Notes under the pieces: generated by a model
Seen by the model: the letters and a program-made list of their open reading frames with translations, nothing else
Told to the model about the DNA's origin: nothing
Databases searched by the model: none
Source of the DNA: Rhizobium sp. SSA_523
Lineage (GTDB): Bacteria; Pseudomonadota; Alphaproteobacteria; Rhizobiales; Rhizobiaceae
Length of the DNA: 64,000 nucleotides
Direction: 5' to 3'
Assembly: GCF_030435705.1 (NCBI RefSeq)
Contig: NZ_CP129381.1
Location: 806,001-870,000 of the forward strand
Program-made: the position numbers and the translations under genes
Shown here: positions 36,834-45,474 of the stretch, piece by piece
How the letters are laid out: each line of letters starts with the position of its first letter
Numbering within the stretch: position 1 is the stretch's first letter

Positions 36834-37852
36834 TGCGTTACCGTTACCTTCTGCAGAGCGGCAGGCTTGTCGGGATTGAACCCGCGTTGCCGCGACAATT
36901 GCTCAACCATGCCATAATAGGGAATGATCAGGCACAGCGCATCGGTCAGCGGATGTCCCGTCTTGACAAAGGGCAGTCTCGCAAGGCCCTCGCCGGCTTC
37001 GGATGTGGCGTAGACCGCAGCATTCTTGGCGACCAGTTTCGACGCCGTGGCAATGATCGAGTTTTCGGCCTTGTCACGCGCCGCAAAGGCCAGCACAGGA
37101 AAGGCCTCCGCCACAAGCGAGACCGGCCCATGCAAAACCTCTGCGGAGGAATAGGCTTCCGCGTGGAGTTCGCAGGTTTCCTTGCACTTCAGCGCCGCTT
37201 CCGAGGCTATGGCAAGGCTCGGGCCGCGACCCAGCATGTAAAGGGATTCCGCCTTCGCCAGCGCATCGATCGCGCCGCTCCAGTCGAGGCCGAGAGCCTG
37301 GTCGAAGTGATCCGGCAGAGCTTCGACCGCTGCCTTGAGCGAGGGATCATTCTTCCAGTGCGAAAGGATCGCAAGGCCGGAGACGATGGAGTTGACGAAG
37401 GATTTCGTCGCTGCGACGGCAATTTCCGGTCCCGCCGAAATGTCGATCGCCAGGCTGGACGCCTCGCTCAGCGGTGAGGGAACCGTGTTGGCGAGTGCGA
37501 TCGTGAAGGCGCCGCCATCCACTGTCGCCTTGGCAAGCGACACAATATCCGGGCTGGCGCCCGACTGCGAGACGGCCAGCGCCGCAGCCCGCGAGAGCTT
37601 GAGCGGCACCTCGTAGATCGAAGCGAGCGAGGGACCGAGTGACGCAACCGGCACGCCGAGTTCAAGCTCGATGGCATATTTCAGAAAATGAGCAGCATGA
37701 TCGGACGAGCCGCGGGCAATGGTCACGACGACGGCAGGATCCTTGTCCCGCAGCGCCTGTCCGGCATCGGCGAGAAGCCGCGACTGGCTCTCAAGAAGAT
37801 GTGCGGCAACCTGCGGGATCTGGTCGATCTCCTGTCGCATGATCGAAGTCAT
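36830..37852 (-). CDS. SIS-domain glucosamine-6-phosphate deaminase (NagB-II type)
   Basis: A 340-residue protein with two SIS sugar-phosphate isomerase domains. Landmarks are TIARGSSDHAAHFLKYAIEL, AVSQSGASPDIVSLAK, YMLGRGPSLAIASEAALKCK and HGPVSLV. It resembles the isomerase half of GlmS without the glutaminase domain, as in NagB-II enzymes that convert GlcN-6-P to fructose-6-P and ammonia. It fills the step that classical NagB would take, since no NagB gene is present here. It sits between the regulator and nagA. An AgaS-like (galactosamine) specificity is the main alternative. Confidence 0.85.
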   Translation of the reverse strand: MTSIMRQEIDQIPQVAAHLLESQSRLLADAGQALRDKDPAVVVTIARGSSDHAAHFLKYAIELELGVPVASLGPSLASIYEVPLKLSRAAALAVSQSGASPDIVSLAKATVDGGAFTIALANTVPSPLSEASSLAIDISAGPEIAVAATKSFVNSIVSGLAILSHWKNDPSLKAAVEALPDHFDQALGLDWSGAIDALAKAESLYMLGRGPSLAIASEAALKCKETCELHAEAYSSAEVLHGPVSLVAEAFPVLAFAARDKAENSIIATASKLVAKNAAVYATSEAGEGLARLPFVKTGHPLTDALCLIIPYYGMVEQLSRQRGFNPDKPAALQKVTVTQ

Positions 37853-37882
37853 AGAATAGGCCTTTCCATTTCATGTGCGGCG

Positions 37883-38644
37883 TCAGGCGCCGATTGTCAG
37901 TTCTGCAACGAGATCGTAGGCGTCGCTGCGATAGAGGGCGGTCGAGATTTCCATGACCCGGCCGGAATCGAGATAGGCAATGCGCTGGACACTCAAGGCC
38001 GCGGCACCCGGCGCCACACCCAGAAGCTCGGTTTCATCCTCCTTCAGCAGCGTCGCCGAAATGCGCTGATTGGCGCGAACCGGACGGATGCCGCGAGCGG
38101 ACAGCGCCTGATAGAGGGAATTGTCCACGCTGTCCGGCTCCGGAAGAAGGTCGTCCGGCAGGCTGGTACGTTCGAGCGCGATCGGCATGTCATTGGCCGT
38201 GCGCAGACGGACGAGCCGTGCCACGCGCGCCGAGCCGGACAGACCGAGGGCCATTGTTTCCTCGGGCGTCGGATGATGAAGACCACGGCCCAGCCATTGC
38301 GAGCCCGCCGACATTCCACGCCTGCGCATATCTTCGGAAAAGGACGTGAGGCGCGTCAGGGGCTGCTGCATGCGCGGGACGGGCTTGACGACGAATGTGC
38401 CGGAGCCGCGCCGACGCACCAGCAATCCCTGATCGACGAGCTCGTCGATCGCTTTGCGGACGGTTACCCTCGAGATCGCCGCGGAATCCGCAATGTCGCG
38501 TTCGGCCGGAAGCGCATCGCCGTGCCGCAACCTGCCATCCGCCATGGCCTGCTCGATCATCTTCTTGAGCTTGACATATAGTGGCCCGCCGCTCGCTGAC
38601 TGAAGCTGCGAGAAGGGCACCGCATCATTGGCAGTGTCACTCAT
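37883..38644 (-). CDS. nagR: GntR-family regulator, HutC/NagR subfamily
   Basis: A 253-residue repressor-type protein. The winged HTH is at about residues 20-88 (PLYVKLKKMIEQAMADGRLR, then ISRVTVRKAIDELVDQGLLV). A UTRA effector domain covers about 95-245 (RLRTANDMPIALERTSLPDD, ISTALYRSDAYDLV). NagR/DasR proteins of this subfamily sense GlcNAc-6-P or GlcN-6-P and repress GlcNAc genes. It heads the nag operon and is divergent from the oxidoreductase/ABC operon. TTGGTA(T) repeats in the shared promoter region resemble known NagR half-sites. The symbol is by context. Confidence 0.85.
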   Translation of the reverse strand: MSDTANDAVPFSQLQSASGGPLYVKLKKMIEQAMADGRLRHGDALPAERDIADSAAISRVTVRKAIDELVDQGLLVRRRGSGTFVVKPVPRMQQPLTRLTSFSEDMRRRGMSAGSQWLGRGLHHPTPEETMALGLSGSARVARLVRLRTANDMPIALERTSLPDDLLPEPDSVDNSLYQALSARGIRPVRANQRISATLLKEDETELLGVAPGAAALSVQRIAYLDSGRVMEISTALYRSDAYDLVAELTIGA

Positions 38645-38726
38645 CTTGCGTCACTCATGCTTTGCTCTTCGCATTCCGCATCCGTCTTGTGGCCATGGCC
38701 GCGCCGCTCCCTGAAGCTGCAGACAA

Positions 38727-38757
38727 TACCAATACCGTTCCAAAAGCGCAATTGGTA
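38727..38757. promoter_or_regulatory. Inverted TACCAA/TTGGTA pair, candidate NagR operator
   Basis: TACCAATACC (38727-38736) and TTGGTA (38752-38757) form an inverted pair about 85-115 bases upstream of nagR. TTGGTAT is the half-site seen in NagR (YvoA) sites of Bacillus, so autoregulation is plausible. No binding data can be inferred. Confidence 0.4.
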
Positions 38758-38777
38758 AGGCTGATCTTGTTCGCTCA

Positions 38778-38803
38778 GCAGGCTCCTAAAGAAAGAAGCC
38801 TGC
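38778..38803. repeat. 7-bp stem-loop in the nagR leader region
   Basis: GCAGGCT (38778-38784) and AGCCTGC (38797-38803) pair around 12 nt, followed on the plus strand by GTTTTC. No plus-strand gene lies upstream, so its role is unclear. Confidence 0.3.
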
Positions 38804-38868
38804 GTTTTCAGTAATTTATCAAAGAGCGCAACTACGACGCCTCGTTTCAGCTAGACGATTGGCCTTTT

Positions 38869-38880
38869 TTTGGTATCAAA
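38869..38880. promoter_or_regulatory. TTTGGTATCAAA near-palindrome, candidate NagR operator
   Basis: TTTGGTATCAAA is a near dyad about 190 bases upstream of the oxidoreductase. A further GTGGTAT lies at 38956-38962. Together with 38727-38757 these are the TTGGTA-type elements in the region. Confidence 0.4.
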
Positions 38881-39071
38881 TGTTAACAAGCAAAAGGTTT
38901 GGTGGCCGTTCGGGGCGTCAGGAACTTCCTGATTGGCCCGCAATCGAACTCGCCCGTGGTATGAAAATGAATTTCACGATGCCGCTGATATATCGATTTT
39001 CCAGTTGACTGACGGGTTTCGCTATCACAGTCTATGAAAAATAATTACGAAAATGGGGAGCTGGCCACGCT

Positions 39072-40253
39072 ATGAAGGTCGCCATCATCGGACTGGGATT
39101 CCGTCTGGGATATCTCGGGCACATCTTCCGGCAGATCGACCCTGCCTTCGAAATCGTTGGCTATGTTGATCCGGCACCTGCCGGGCTGGAGCGGCTGACC
39201 GAAGCCGGCATCTCGCCGGGGCGCAGCTATGCCACGCCTGAGGCGCTGATTGCGGGCGAAGAATTCGACCTTCTGATGATCGGCTCTCCCAACCACCTGC
39301 ATCTGGAGCATATCCGGATCGGGCTCGAGGCCGGACTGACGGTCTTCACGGAAAAGCCTATCGTCGTTTCCATCGAGGAAAGCCTCGCGCTCGCCAGCCT
39401 TCTGCATACCTTTGGCCATGACCGCCTGCTGGTCGGCCTGGTGCTGCGATATTCGCCGCTCTACCGCGATCTGCGTGAGGCCCAGGCCAATGGCATGCTC
39501 GGCGAGATCGCCTCCATCGAGGCGTCCGAACATATCGCGCCCTATCATGGTGCCTTCTTCATGCGCGACTGGCGGCGATACAGCCGCTATGCCGGCGGTT
39601 TCATGCTGGAGAAATGCTGCCACGATCTCGATCTCTACAACGGCGTCATGGGATCGCGCCCGCGCTTTGTGGCAAGTTTCGGCGGCCGCAAGAGCTTCGT
39701 CCCCGGCAATGCGCCCAGCCAGTCCGGCGTGAACGATCTCGAAGTCTATCATCGCAAGCCGAGCGGCTGGATGGGCGCCGACAAGGTGTTCGACAGCGAT
39801 GGCGATATCATCGATTTCCAGACCGCGATCGTCGAATATGAATCCGGCGCCTCCATGACATTCCATACCAATCTGAACGTGCCGGACGAGTTCCGCCGCT
39901 TCTGCGTGATCGGCTCCAAGGGCATGGCGGAAGGCGATTTCGTTCGCGGCTTCCTCGACGTGCATGACGCCCATACAAGTGAGAAGCGTCTGGCCAACAC
40001 CTATCAGGCGCCGTCGACCACCTCGCATCATTACGGCGCGGATGAGCAGATGGCCGCCGATGTGCTGGCGCATATCACAACGGGTGCGGCCTTGCCCGTC
40101 TCGGCGCTCGATGCCATCGAGGCCGGCATTCTGGCATTGGCCATGGACGAGGCGCGGCAAAGCCGCAAAGTCGTCGATCTTGCGCCCGTCTGGCACCGAT
40201 ACGATGCCTGCCTGCATGGCGAGAATGACGCGGCCCAGGCGAAATCGGCCTAA
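39072..40253 (+). CDS. Gfo/Idh/MocA-family oxidoreductase
   Basis: A 393-residue NAD(P)-dependent sugar oxidoreductase. The Rossmann loop is GLGFRLGYLG near residues 7-16 (slightly atypical), the family motif EKPIVVSIEE follows at about residue 97, and MLEKCCHDLDLYN carries the conserved His-Asp pair near the active site. The family oxidises or epimerises sugars, amino sugars and inositols. It is the first gene of an operon with a sugar ABC transporter and diverges from the nag operon, so an amino-sugar derivative is a reasonable substrate guess. A GGGGAG ribosome site precedes ATG 39072. Confidence 0.9.
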   Translation: MKVAIIGLGFRLGYLGHIFRQIDPAFEIVGYVDPAPAGLERLTEAGISPGRSYATPEALIAGEEFDLLMIGSPNHLHLEHIRIGLEAGLTVFTEKPIVVSIEESLALASLLHTFGHDRLLVGLVLRYSPLYRDLREAQANGMLGEIASIEASEHIAPYHGAFFMRDWRRYSRYAGGFMLEKCCHDLDLYNGVMGSRPRFVASFGGRKSFVPGNAPSQSGVNDLEVYHRKPSGWMGADKVFDSDGDIIDFQTAIVEYESGASMTFHTNLNVPDEFRRFCVIGSKGMAEGDFVRGFLDVHDAHTSEKRLANTYQAPSTTSHHYGADEQMAADVLAHITTGAALPVSALDAIEAGILALAMDEARQSRKVVDLAPVWHRYDACLHGENDAAQAKSA

Positions 40254-40265
40254 AGGAGGCGAGCC

Positions 40266-41150
40266 ATGCACGCCAAACGTAGCGCCGTCCTGTTTGCCTG
40301 GATCCTGCTGGCGCCGGCGCTTCTCTATGTCTGCGCCATCGTCGCCTATCCCCTTGTCGATACCTTCATCCTCTCCTTCACCGATGCCTCGCTGAAGAAG
40401 ACGACGAACTGGGTCGGCTGGGACAATTATGACAAGATCTTCAACGGCACCTTTGCCGAGGTCATCATCCGCACCTTCGTGTGGACCTTCTTCTCCGTCT
40501 CGATCAAGATGATCATCGGCACGTTCGGCGCGACCATGCTGAATGCCGCCGTCCCCGGTCGCGCCCTGTTTCGCGTCCTCACCATGCCGCCGTGGATCGT
40601 GCCGATGGCGATCGGCATCTTCATGTGGGGCTGGATGTATAACGGCCAGTTCGGCATGATATCCGGGCTTTTGCAGCGCTCCGGCCTGAGCGACGGGCCG
40701 ATTGCCTTCCTCGCCCATGGCTCGACGGCATTCTGGGCAACGGTCGTGACCGATGTGTGGATCGGCGTGCCCATGGTCACGCTCTTTATGCTGGCGGCCA
40801 TGCAGGCGATCCCGCAGGATCTCTACGAAGCTGCCTGGACGGATGGCGCCGGCCGTTTCTACCGCTTCCGCCGCATCACCCTGCCGCTGCTCGTCCCCTC
40901 GATGATCACCATGTCGATGCTGTCGCTGATCGCCACGTTCAATTCCTTCGATATCATCTGGATCCTGACCCAGGGTGGGCCGAATGGCGAAACCACGACG
41001 ATGATCATCGACACCTACCGCACCGCGATCGGCTCGAAGAAATATGGCGAGGGGGCTGCCCGGGCGGTGATGATCTGCATCTTCCTGTCGATCTTCTGCC
41101 TCTGCTATTTCCGCGTCACCAGCCGGCTTTCCTCGGGAGAAAAGCAATGA
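40266..41150 (+). CDS. Sugar ABC transporter permease (MalF-type)
   Basis: A 294-residue permease with six helices and the coupling loop EAAWTDGAGRFYRFRRITLP. An AAAGGAGG ribosome site precedes the ATG. It follows the oxidoreductase by 12 bases and overlaps the next permease start by 4 bases (ATGA). Context with the nag genes points to import of GlcNAc, chitooligosaccharides or a related amino sugar. Confidence 0.93.
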   Translation: MHAKRSAVLFAWILLAPALLYVCAIVAYPLVDTFILSFTDASLKKTTNWVGWDNYDKIFNGTFAEVIIRTFVWTFFSVSIKMIIGTFGATMLNAAVPGRALFRVLTMPPWIVPMAIGIFMWGWMYNGQFGMISGLLQRSGLSDGPIAFLAHGSTAFWATVVTDVWIGVPMVTLFMLAAMQAIPQDLYEAAWTDGAGRFYRFRRITLPLLVPSMITMSMLSLIATFNSFDIIWILTQGGPNGETTTMIIDTYRTAIGSKKYGEGAARAVMICIFLSIFCLCYFRVTSRLSSGEKQ

Positions 41151-42007
41151 AACAGCCTGTACAGCTGATCAATCGCTATCGCTGGTACGAGCTGGTCGGC
41201 ATTTATTGCGGCATCGCCGCTTTCCTGACCTTCGTTCTCGCGCCCTTCGTCGAGGGCTTCCTCGTCTCGCTGAAGCCGCTCAGCCAGCTGTTCTCGTCCC
41301 CCTACCGGTTCATCCCGCAGAATGGTTCCTTGCGCGCCTATGTGACGATGTGGGAGAGTGTGCCGGGGTTCGGCCGCTATATCTTCAACTCCTTCTTCAT
41401 CTCGACCATCGTCACCATCGTCGTCCTGTGCCTCGTCGTGCCGGCGGCCTATGCCTTTGCGCGCTTCAACTTCCGCGGACGCGGAACGCTGCTCGGCGCC
41501 TTTCTGGCCGTCAACATGTTCTCCGGCGCCGTGCTGTTGATCCCGCTGTTCCGGCTGATGCGCGAAATCGGCGTGCTCAACACCTATTTCGCCATGATCG
41601 TTCCTGGCGTCGCCTTCCTCATTCCCTCGGCCATCTGGCTTCTGCGCACCTACATGATGCGCATCCCGCGCGAACTGGACGAGGCCGCCTATGTCGATGG
41701 CGCCAGCCATTTCTACACGTTGCGCCGTGTCATCCTGCCCATCGCCATGCCCGGCATTACCGTCGTCGCGATCACCACCTTCATCGGCTCCTATGCCCAG
41801 CAATTCATCTTCGCGCTCACTTTCAACGCCAAGAGCGAATACATGCCCCTGCCGGTCGGCCTCTATGCCTATTTCGGCCGCCAGGAGGTCATCTGGAACG
41901 AGTTGATGGCCGCGAGCTTCGTCGGCATCGCGCCGGCCATGATCGTGATCTTCTTCCTGCAACGCTATCTCGTCAGCGGCCTGACCGCCGGCGCGGTGAA
42001 ACAATAA
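41147..42007 (+). CDS. Sugar ABC transporter permease (MalG-type)
   Basis: A 286-residue partner permease with six helices and EAA loop EAAYVDGASHFYTLRRVILP; the C-terminus RYLVSGLTAGAVKQ is typical for MalG-type subunits. The start is ATG 41147, overlapping the stop codon of the first permease, which ensures equal synthesis of the two channel halves. The frame is open far upstream only because it runs across the previous gene. Confidence 0.93.
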   Translation: MKQPVQLINRYRWYELVGIYCGIAAFLTFVLAPFVEGFLVSLKPLSQLFSSPYRFIPQNGSLRAYVTMWESVPGFGRYIFNSFFISTIVTIVVLCLVVPAAYAFARFNFRGRGTLLGAFLAVNMFSGAVLLIPLFRLMREIGVLNTYFAMIVPGVAFLIPSAIWLLRTYMMRIPRELDEAAYVDGASHFYTLRRVILPIAMPGITVVAITTFIGSYAQQFIFALTFNAKSEYMPLPVGLYAYFGRQEVIWNELMAASFVGIAPAMIVIFFLQRYLVSGLTAGAVKQ

Positions 42008-42034
42008 ACAACCTCTAAGAATGGGAGCATACTG

Positions 42035-43267
42035 ATGACAATGTCGTTCAAGACTGGGATCTACGCCGCAGCACTGGTGGGCACCACCATGCTGAGCCCC
42101 ATCGCAGCGCAGGCCGCGGATCAGGAAATTTCCTGGATCTATTGCGGCGACAAGATCGATCCGATCCACGAAAGATATATCAAGGAGTGGGAAGGCAAGA
42201 ATCCGGGTTGGAAGGTCGCCCCGGAAGTCGTGGGCTGGGCCCAGTGCCAGGACAAGGCCACGACGCTCGCCGCAGCCGGCACGCCGGTCGCCATGGCCTA
42301 TGTCGGTTCCCGCACGCTGAAGGAATTTGCCCAGAACGATCTGATCGTCCCCGTTCCGATGACGGATGAGGAGAAGAAGTCCTATTACCCGAACATCGTT
42401 GATACCGTGACCTTCGAGGGCACGCAGTGGGGCGTCCCGATCGCCTTCTCCACCAAGGCGCTCTACTGGAACAAGGACCTGTTCAAGCAGGCCGGCCTCG
42501 ATCCCGAAACGCCGCCGAAGACCTGGGCGGAAGAGATCGCTTTCGCAAAGCAGATCAAGGAGAAGACCGGCATTGCCGGTTATGGTCTGCCGGCCAAGAC
42601 ATTCGACAACACCATGCACCAGTTCATGCATTGGGTGTATACGAACAACGGCAGGGTGATCGACGACAAGGGCAATATCACGATCGACAGCCCGCAGGTC
42701 CTGGCCGCCCTGAAGGCCTACAAGGATATCACGCCCTATTCGGTCGAAGGCGCGACAGCCTACGAGCAGAACGAGATCCGCGCCATCTTCCTCGACGGCA
42801 AGGTCGGCATGATCCAGTCCGGCTCCGGCGCCGCCTCGCGGCTGAAGGCGACCAAGATCAATTGGGGGATCGCACCGCTGCCACTCGGCCCTGAGGCCAA
42901 AGGCGAAGGCACGCTGCTGATCACCGACAGCCTGGCCGTCTTCAAGGATTCGGGCGTCGAGGAGAAGGCGATCGAATTCGCCAAGTTCATCACCTCTCCT
43001 GCCCCGCAGGGCGAATATGAATTGCAGGGCGATGCCGGCCTCACACCGCTTCGCCCCTCTGCCCAGGTCGATGCCTTCGTTGCCAAGGATCCTTTCTGGA
43101 AGCCGTTGATCGACGGCATCACCTATGGTGGTCCCGAGCCGCTCTTCACCGACTACAAGGGATTCCAGAACGTCATCATCGCCATGGTCCAGTCAGTTGT
43201 AACCGGTCAGGCCGAGCCGGAGGCCGCCTTGAAGAAGGCCGCTGCGGATCTCGAGCAGTACAAGTAA
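42035..43267 (+). CDS. Periplasmic sugar-binding protein
   Basis: A 410-residue family 1 solute-binding protein. The signal peptide ends at about residue 27 (SPIAAQA, cleavage before ADQE). The mature part has YIKEWEGKNPGWKVAPEVVG, STKALYWNKDLFKQAGLDPE and RAIFLDGKVGMIQSGSG. Two Cys in the mature N-terminal region (WIYCGD, WAQCQD) could form a disulfide. It should deliver an amino sugar or oligosaccharide to the permeases just upstream. ATG 42041 is an alternative start. A perfect 10-bp hairpin follows 8 nt after the stop codon. Confidence 0.93.
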   Translation: MTMSFKTGIYAAALVGTTMLSPIAAQAADQEISWIYCGDKIDPIHERYIKEWEGKNPGWKVAPEVVGWAQCQDKATTLAAAGTPVAMAYVGSRTLKEFAQNDLIVPVPMTDEEKKSYYPNIVDTVTFEGTQWGVPIAFSTKALYWNKDLFKQAGLDPETPPKTWAEEIAFAKQIKEKTGIAGYGLPAKTFDNTMHQFMHWVYTNNGRVIDDKGNITIDSPQVLAALKAYKDITPYSVEGATAYEQNEIRAIFLDGKVGMIQSGSGAASRLKATKINWGIAPLPLGPEAKGEGTLLITDSLAVFKDSGVEEKAIEFAKFITSPAPQGEYELQGDAGLTPLRPSAQVDAFVAKDPFWKPLIDGITYGGPEPLFTDYKGFQNVIIAMVQSVVTGQAEPEAALKKAAADLEQYK

Positions 43268-43275
43268 GACCAGGC

Positions 43276-43306
43276 CGGGTGGCGCCAATCAGATGCGCGC
43301 CACCCG
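43276..43306 (+). terminator. 10-bp perfect hairpin just after the binding-protein gene
   Basis: CGGGTGGCGC (43276-43285) and GCGCCACCCG (43297-43306) form a perfect stem with an 11-nt loop, followed by a pyrimidine-rich tract. The ATPase gene of the same operon lies downstream, so partial termination or 3'-end protection is likely. Confidence 0.6.
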
Positions 43307-43362
43307 TCTCCCCTTCCCCTTCCGCCGAGGCCGATCGTTGCGGCGAACGGAGACTGAATACA

Positions 43363-44487
43363 TTGGGACAGCTAAAACTCGAAAAGGTACAGAAGTTCTA
43401 CGGGGACTTCGAAGTGCTGAAAGGCGTCGGCCTGGAAGTGAAGAATGGCGAATTCGTCGTCTTTGTCGGCCCCTCCGGCTGTGGCAAATCCACGCTGCTG
43501 AGGATGATCGCGGGCCTGGACTCCACCAGTTCCGGCGACATCATCATCGACGGGGTGCGCGTCAACGACAAGCCGCCGGTTCAACGCGGCATTGCCATGG
43601 TCTTCCAGTCCTACGCTTTGTATCCGCACATGACGGTTTTTGAAAACATCGCATTTCCGCTGCGGGTCGAGCGCCTGCCGGACGAACGAATCCGCGAGAA
43701 GGTGGAGGCCGTCGCCAAGGTGCTCCAGCTCGACCAGCGGCTCCAGCAGAAGCCCGGCATGTTGTCCGGCGGCCAGAGGCAGCGCGTCGCCATTGGCCGC
43801 GCTATCGTGCGCGAACCAAAGATCTTCCTGTTTGACGAGCCCTTGTCGAACCTCGATGCCGCCCTGCGGGCCGATATGCGGATCGAGCTTTCCAAGCTGC
43901 ACCAGGAGCTGAAGGCCACGATGATCTATGTCACCCATGATCAGGTGGAGGCCATGACCATGGCAGACCGGATCGTGGTGCTGAATGCCGGCAAGATCGC
44001 CCAGGTCGGCGCGCCGCTGGAACTCTATCACAAGCCGGAAAACCTGTTCGTCGCGGGCTTCATCGGCAATCCGAAGATGAATTTCCTGCCGGTGACCTGC
44101 ACAGGCGCCAATGAGGCGGGGGTGACGATCGATTTCGGCGGCCAGACCATCACGGTTCCGGTCGCGCCCCGCAGCGATATCGTCGGCAAGCCTCTCACGC
44201 TCGGCATCCGCCCGGAGCATCTGCGCCTCTCCGGCGGCGACCTGAAGATCACGGTCACTCCGACGGTCATCGAAAGGCTGGGCGTCAACACGGTTGCCTA
44301 TGCCAGCCTGCCAAGCGGCGAAAGCTATTGTGCCTTGCTGGCCGGATCCGCGCCCGTGCGGGTAGATCAGCCGGTGGAAACCGGCATCCGCGCTTCCGAT
44401 TGTCATCTTTTCGATGCCGATGGAATGGCGCTTGAGCGACAGGTGGATTGGCAGAGGCTGGACGCGCCTGACGTGTCGGCCGCCTGA
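43363..44487 (+). CDS. Sugar ABC transporter ATP-binding protein (UgpC/MsmK type)
   Basis: A roughly 374-residue ATPase with Walker A GPSGCGKST, Q-loop AMVFQSYALYPHMTV, signature LSGGQRQRVAIGRA, Walker B IFLFDEPLSNLD, switch YVTHDQVEAMTMADR and a C-terminal MalK-like OB domain. The start is probably TTG 43363, which gives the family N-terminus GQLKLEKVQKFYG; the frame is open to 43279, but that start falls inside the hairpin after the binding-protein gene. It completes the transporter at 40266-43267. Confidence 0.92.
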   Translation: MGQLKLEKVQKFYGDFEVLKGVGLEVKNGEFVVFVGPSGCGKSTLLRMIAGLDSTSSGDIIIDGVRVNDKPPVQRGIAMVFQSYALYPHMTVFENIAFPLRVERLPDERIREKVEAVAKVLQLDQRLQQKPGMLSGGQRQRVAIGRAIVREPKIFLFDEPLSNLDAALRADMRIELSKLHQELKATMIYVTHDQVEAMTMADRIVVLNAGKIAQVGAPLELYHKPENLFVAGFIGNPKMNFLPVTCTGANEAGVTIDFGGQTITVPVAPRSDIVGKPLTLGIRPEHLRLSGGDLKITVTPTVIERLGVNTVAYASLPSGESYCALLAGSAPVRVDQPVETGIRASDCHLFDADGMALERQVDWQRLDAPDVSAA

Positions 44488-44517
44488 GAATCAGCGCGGG
44501 CTGCAAAGGCTCGCCGT

Positions 44518-44533
44518 GGCGGCCGGGCCCGCC
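44518..44533. terminator. Short GC inverted repeat between convergent genes
   Basis: GGCGG and CCGCC pair around CCGGGC between the convergent ATPase and AraC-family genes. It is a weak bidirectional terminator candidate without a clear T-run. Confidence 0.25.
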
Positions 44534-44537
44534 CGAA

Positions 44538-45356
44538 TTACGGTAGCTGCGATTTGAGATAGGTGCTGGGTGATCGACCCAGCACCCGGCGAAACATTGT
44601 CGAAAAAGCCGCTATGTTCTCGTATCCTGCATCCAGCGCCACATTGGTCACGGCCTCACCCTCCGCCAGGCGCGGCAGTGATGCGAGGAGACAGGCCTGC
44701 TGACGCCAGGCGACGAAGCTCAGCCCGGTCTGCGCCCTGAAATGCCGCGTGAACGAGCGCCTTGCCACGCCCATGGCGCTGGCCCATTCGTCGATGCTCG
44801 TGCGCGCCGAGGGCGCCTCCAGGAATTGCCGACAGAGCTTTGCCAGCTTGCGATCATGGGGAAAGGGCAGTCCCAGCGGTCTTTCAGGGAAATGCTGAAA
44901 CTCGTCCAGCAGCAATTCCTGCACAAGGGCCAGGCGGCGCTCCGTGACCGGCTTTGTATCCTGATCGACCAGTTCGTCGATGAGGTTGCGACCCAAAGGC
45001 GTGACTTCGACCACGCGGGGAATGCTGGTCTTTTCCGTCATGGGCTCGACATAGAGCGACTGCATCTCAACCGCGCTGATCATTTCGGCGAAATGCCATG
45101 CATTGGCAGGGATGATCAGGGCGTGGCCGGGCGGGATCATCCAGCGCTGATCATCCGTGCTGACGAGAACGATGCCGCGTCTGGCGAACCAGAGCTGGGC
45201 GCGGGTGTGCGAATGACGCGGCACGCTCAGACCGGCCGGATATTGCCGCGCCAGCGCCACCACCGGCTCATTCGCCTGATCGATCCAGGACAGGCTGCGA
45301 AGATGGGGATCGCCCTCCTGCCGCCGATCGGGGTCACTGAGATCGAGATGACGCAT
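44538..45356 (-). CDS. AraC-family transcriptional regulator with cupin sensor
   Basis: About 272 residues. An N-terminal cupin (SVPRHSHTRAQLWFARRGIV, WMIPPGHALIIPANAWH) has the two His clusters of the AraC_binding fold. The C-terminal double HTH is visible in ASAMGVARRSFTRHFRAQTG and VALDAGYENIAAFSTMFRRV, followed by LGRSPSTYLK. It is divergent from an MFS efflux gene with a dyad in between, the usual layout for a local activator or repressor of that pump. The start is ATG 45356 or GTG 45365. Confidence 0.9.
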   Translation of the reverse strand: MRHLDLSDPDRRQEGDPHLRSLSWIDQANEPVVALARQYPAGLSVPRHSHTRAQLWFARRGIVLVSTDDQRWMIPPGHALIIPANAWHFAEMISAVEMQSLYVEPMTEKTSIPRVVEVTPLGRNLIDELVDQDTKPVTERRLALVQELLLDEFQHFPERPLGLPFPHDRKLAKLCRQFLEAPSARTSIDEWASAMGVARRSFTRHFRAQTGLSFVAWRQQACLLASLPRLAEGEAVTNVALDAGYENIAAFSTMFRRVLGRSPSTYLKSQLP

Positions 45357-45430
45357 TTGGCCCACTCACGATAAAGAACGACCACAGCACAAAAGCGGGC
45401 CAGCCACAAGCCGGCTATCAAGCGTGCCGA

Positions 45431-45448
45431 TCCCCATTTCAGTGGGGA
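45431..45448. promoter_or_regulatory. Perfect dyad between the AraC-family and MFS genes
   Basis: TCCCCA-TTTCAG-TGGGGA is a perfect inverted repeat 26 bases upstream of the MFS start codon and 74 bases from the AraC-family start. It is a candidate regulator site. Confidence 0.4.
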
Positions 45449-45474
45449 TAGTATCGTCAACAGGGACAATCGGG

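Larger units (their letters stand above)
38645..39071. other. Divergent promoter region between nagR and the GlcNAc-linked ABC operon
   Basis: These 427 bases are AT-richer than the surrounding genes and contain TTGGTA-type repeats and a short stem-loop, listed separately. A TTGACT at 39005-39010 lacks a good -10 at 16-18 nt. No gene is seen. Confidence 0.6.

Noticed and set aside
39045-41147. A 700-codon open frame on the minus strand opposite the oxidoreductase and permease genes
   Set aside because: It is antisense to two clear family members, has His/Asp/Arg-rich shadow composition and no recognisable domain. Long antisense frames are expected in GC-rich DNA with third-position G/C.
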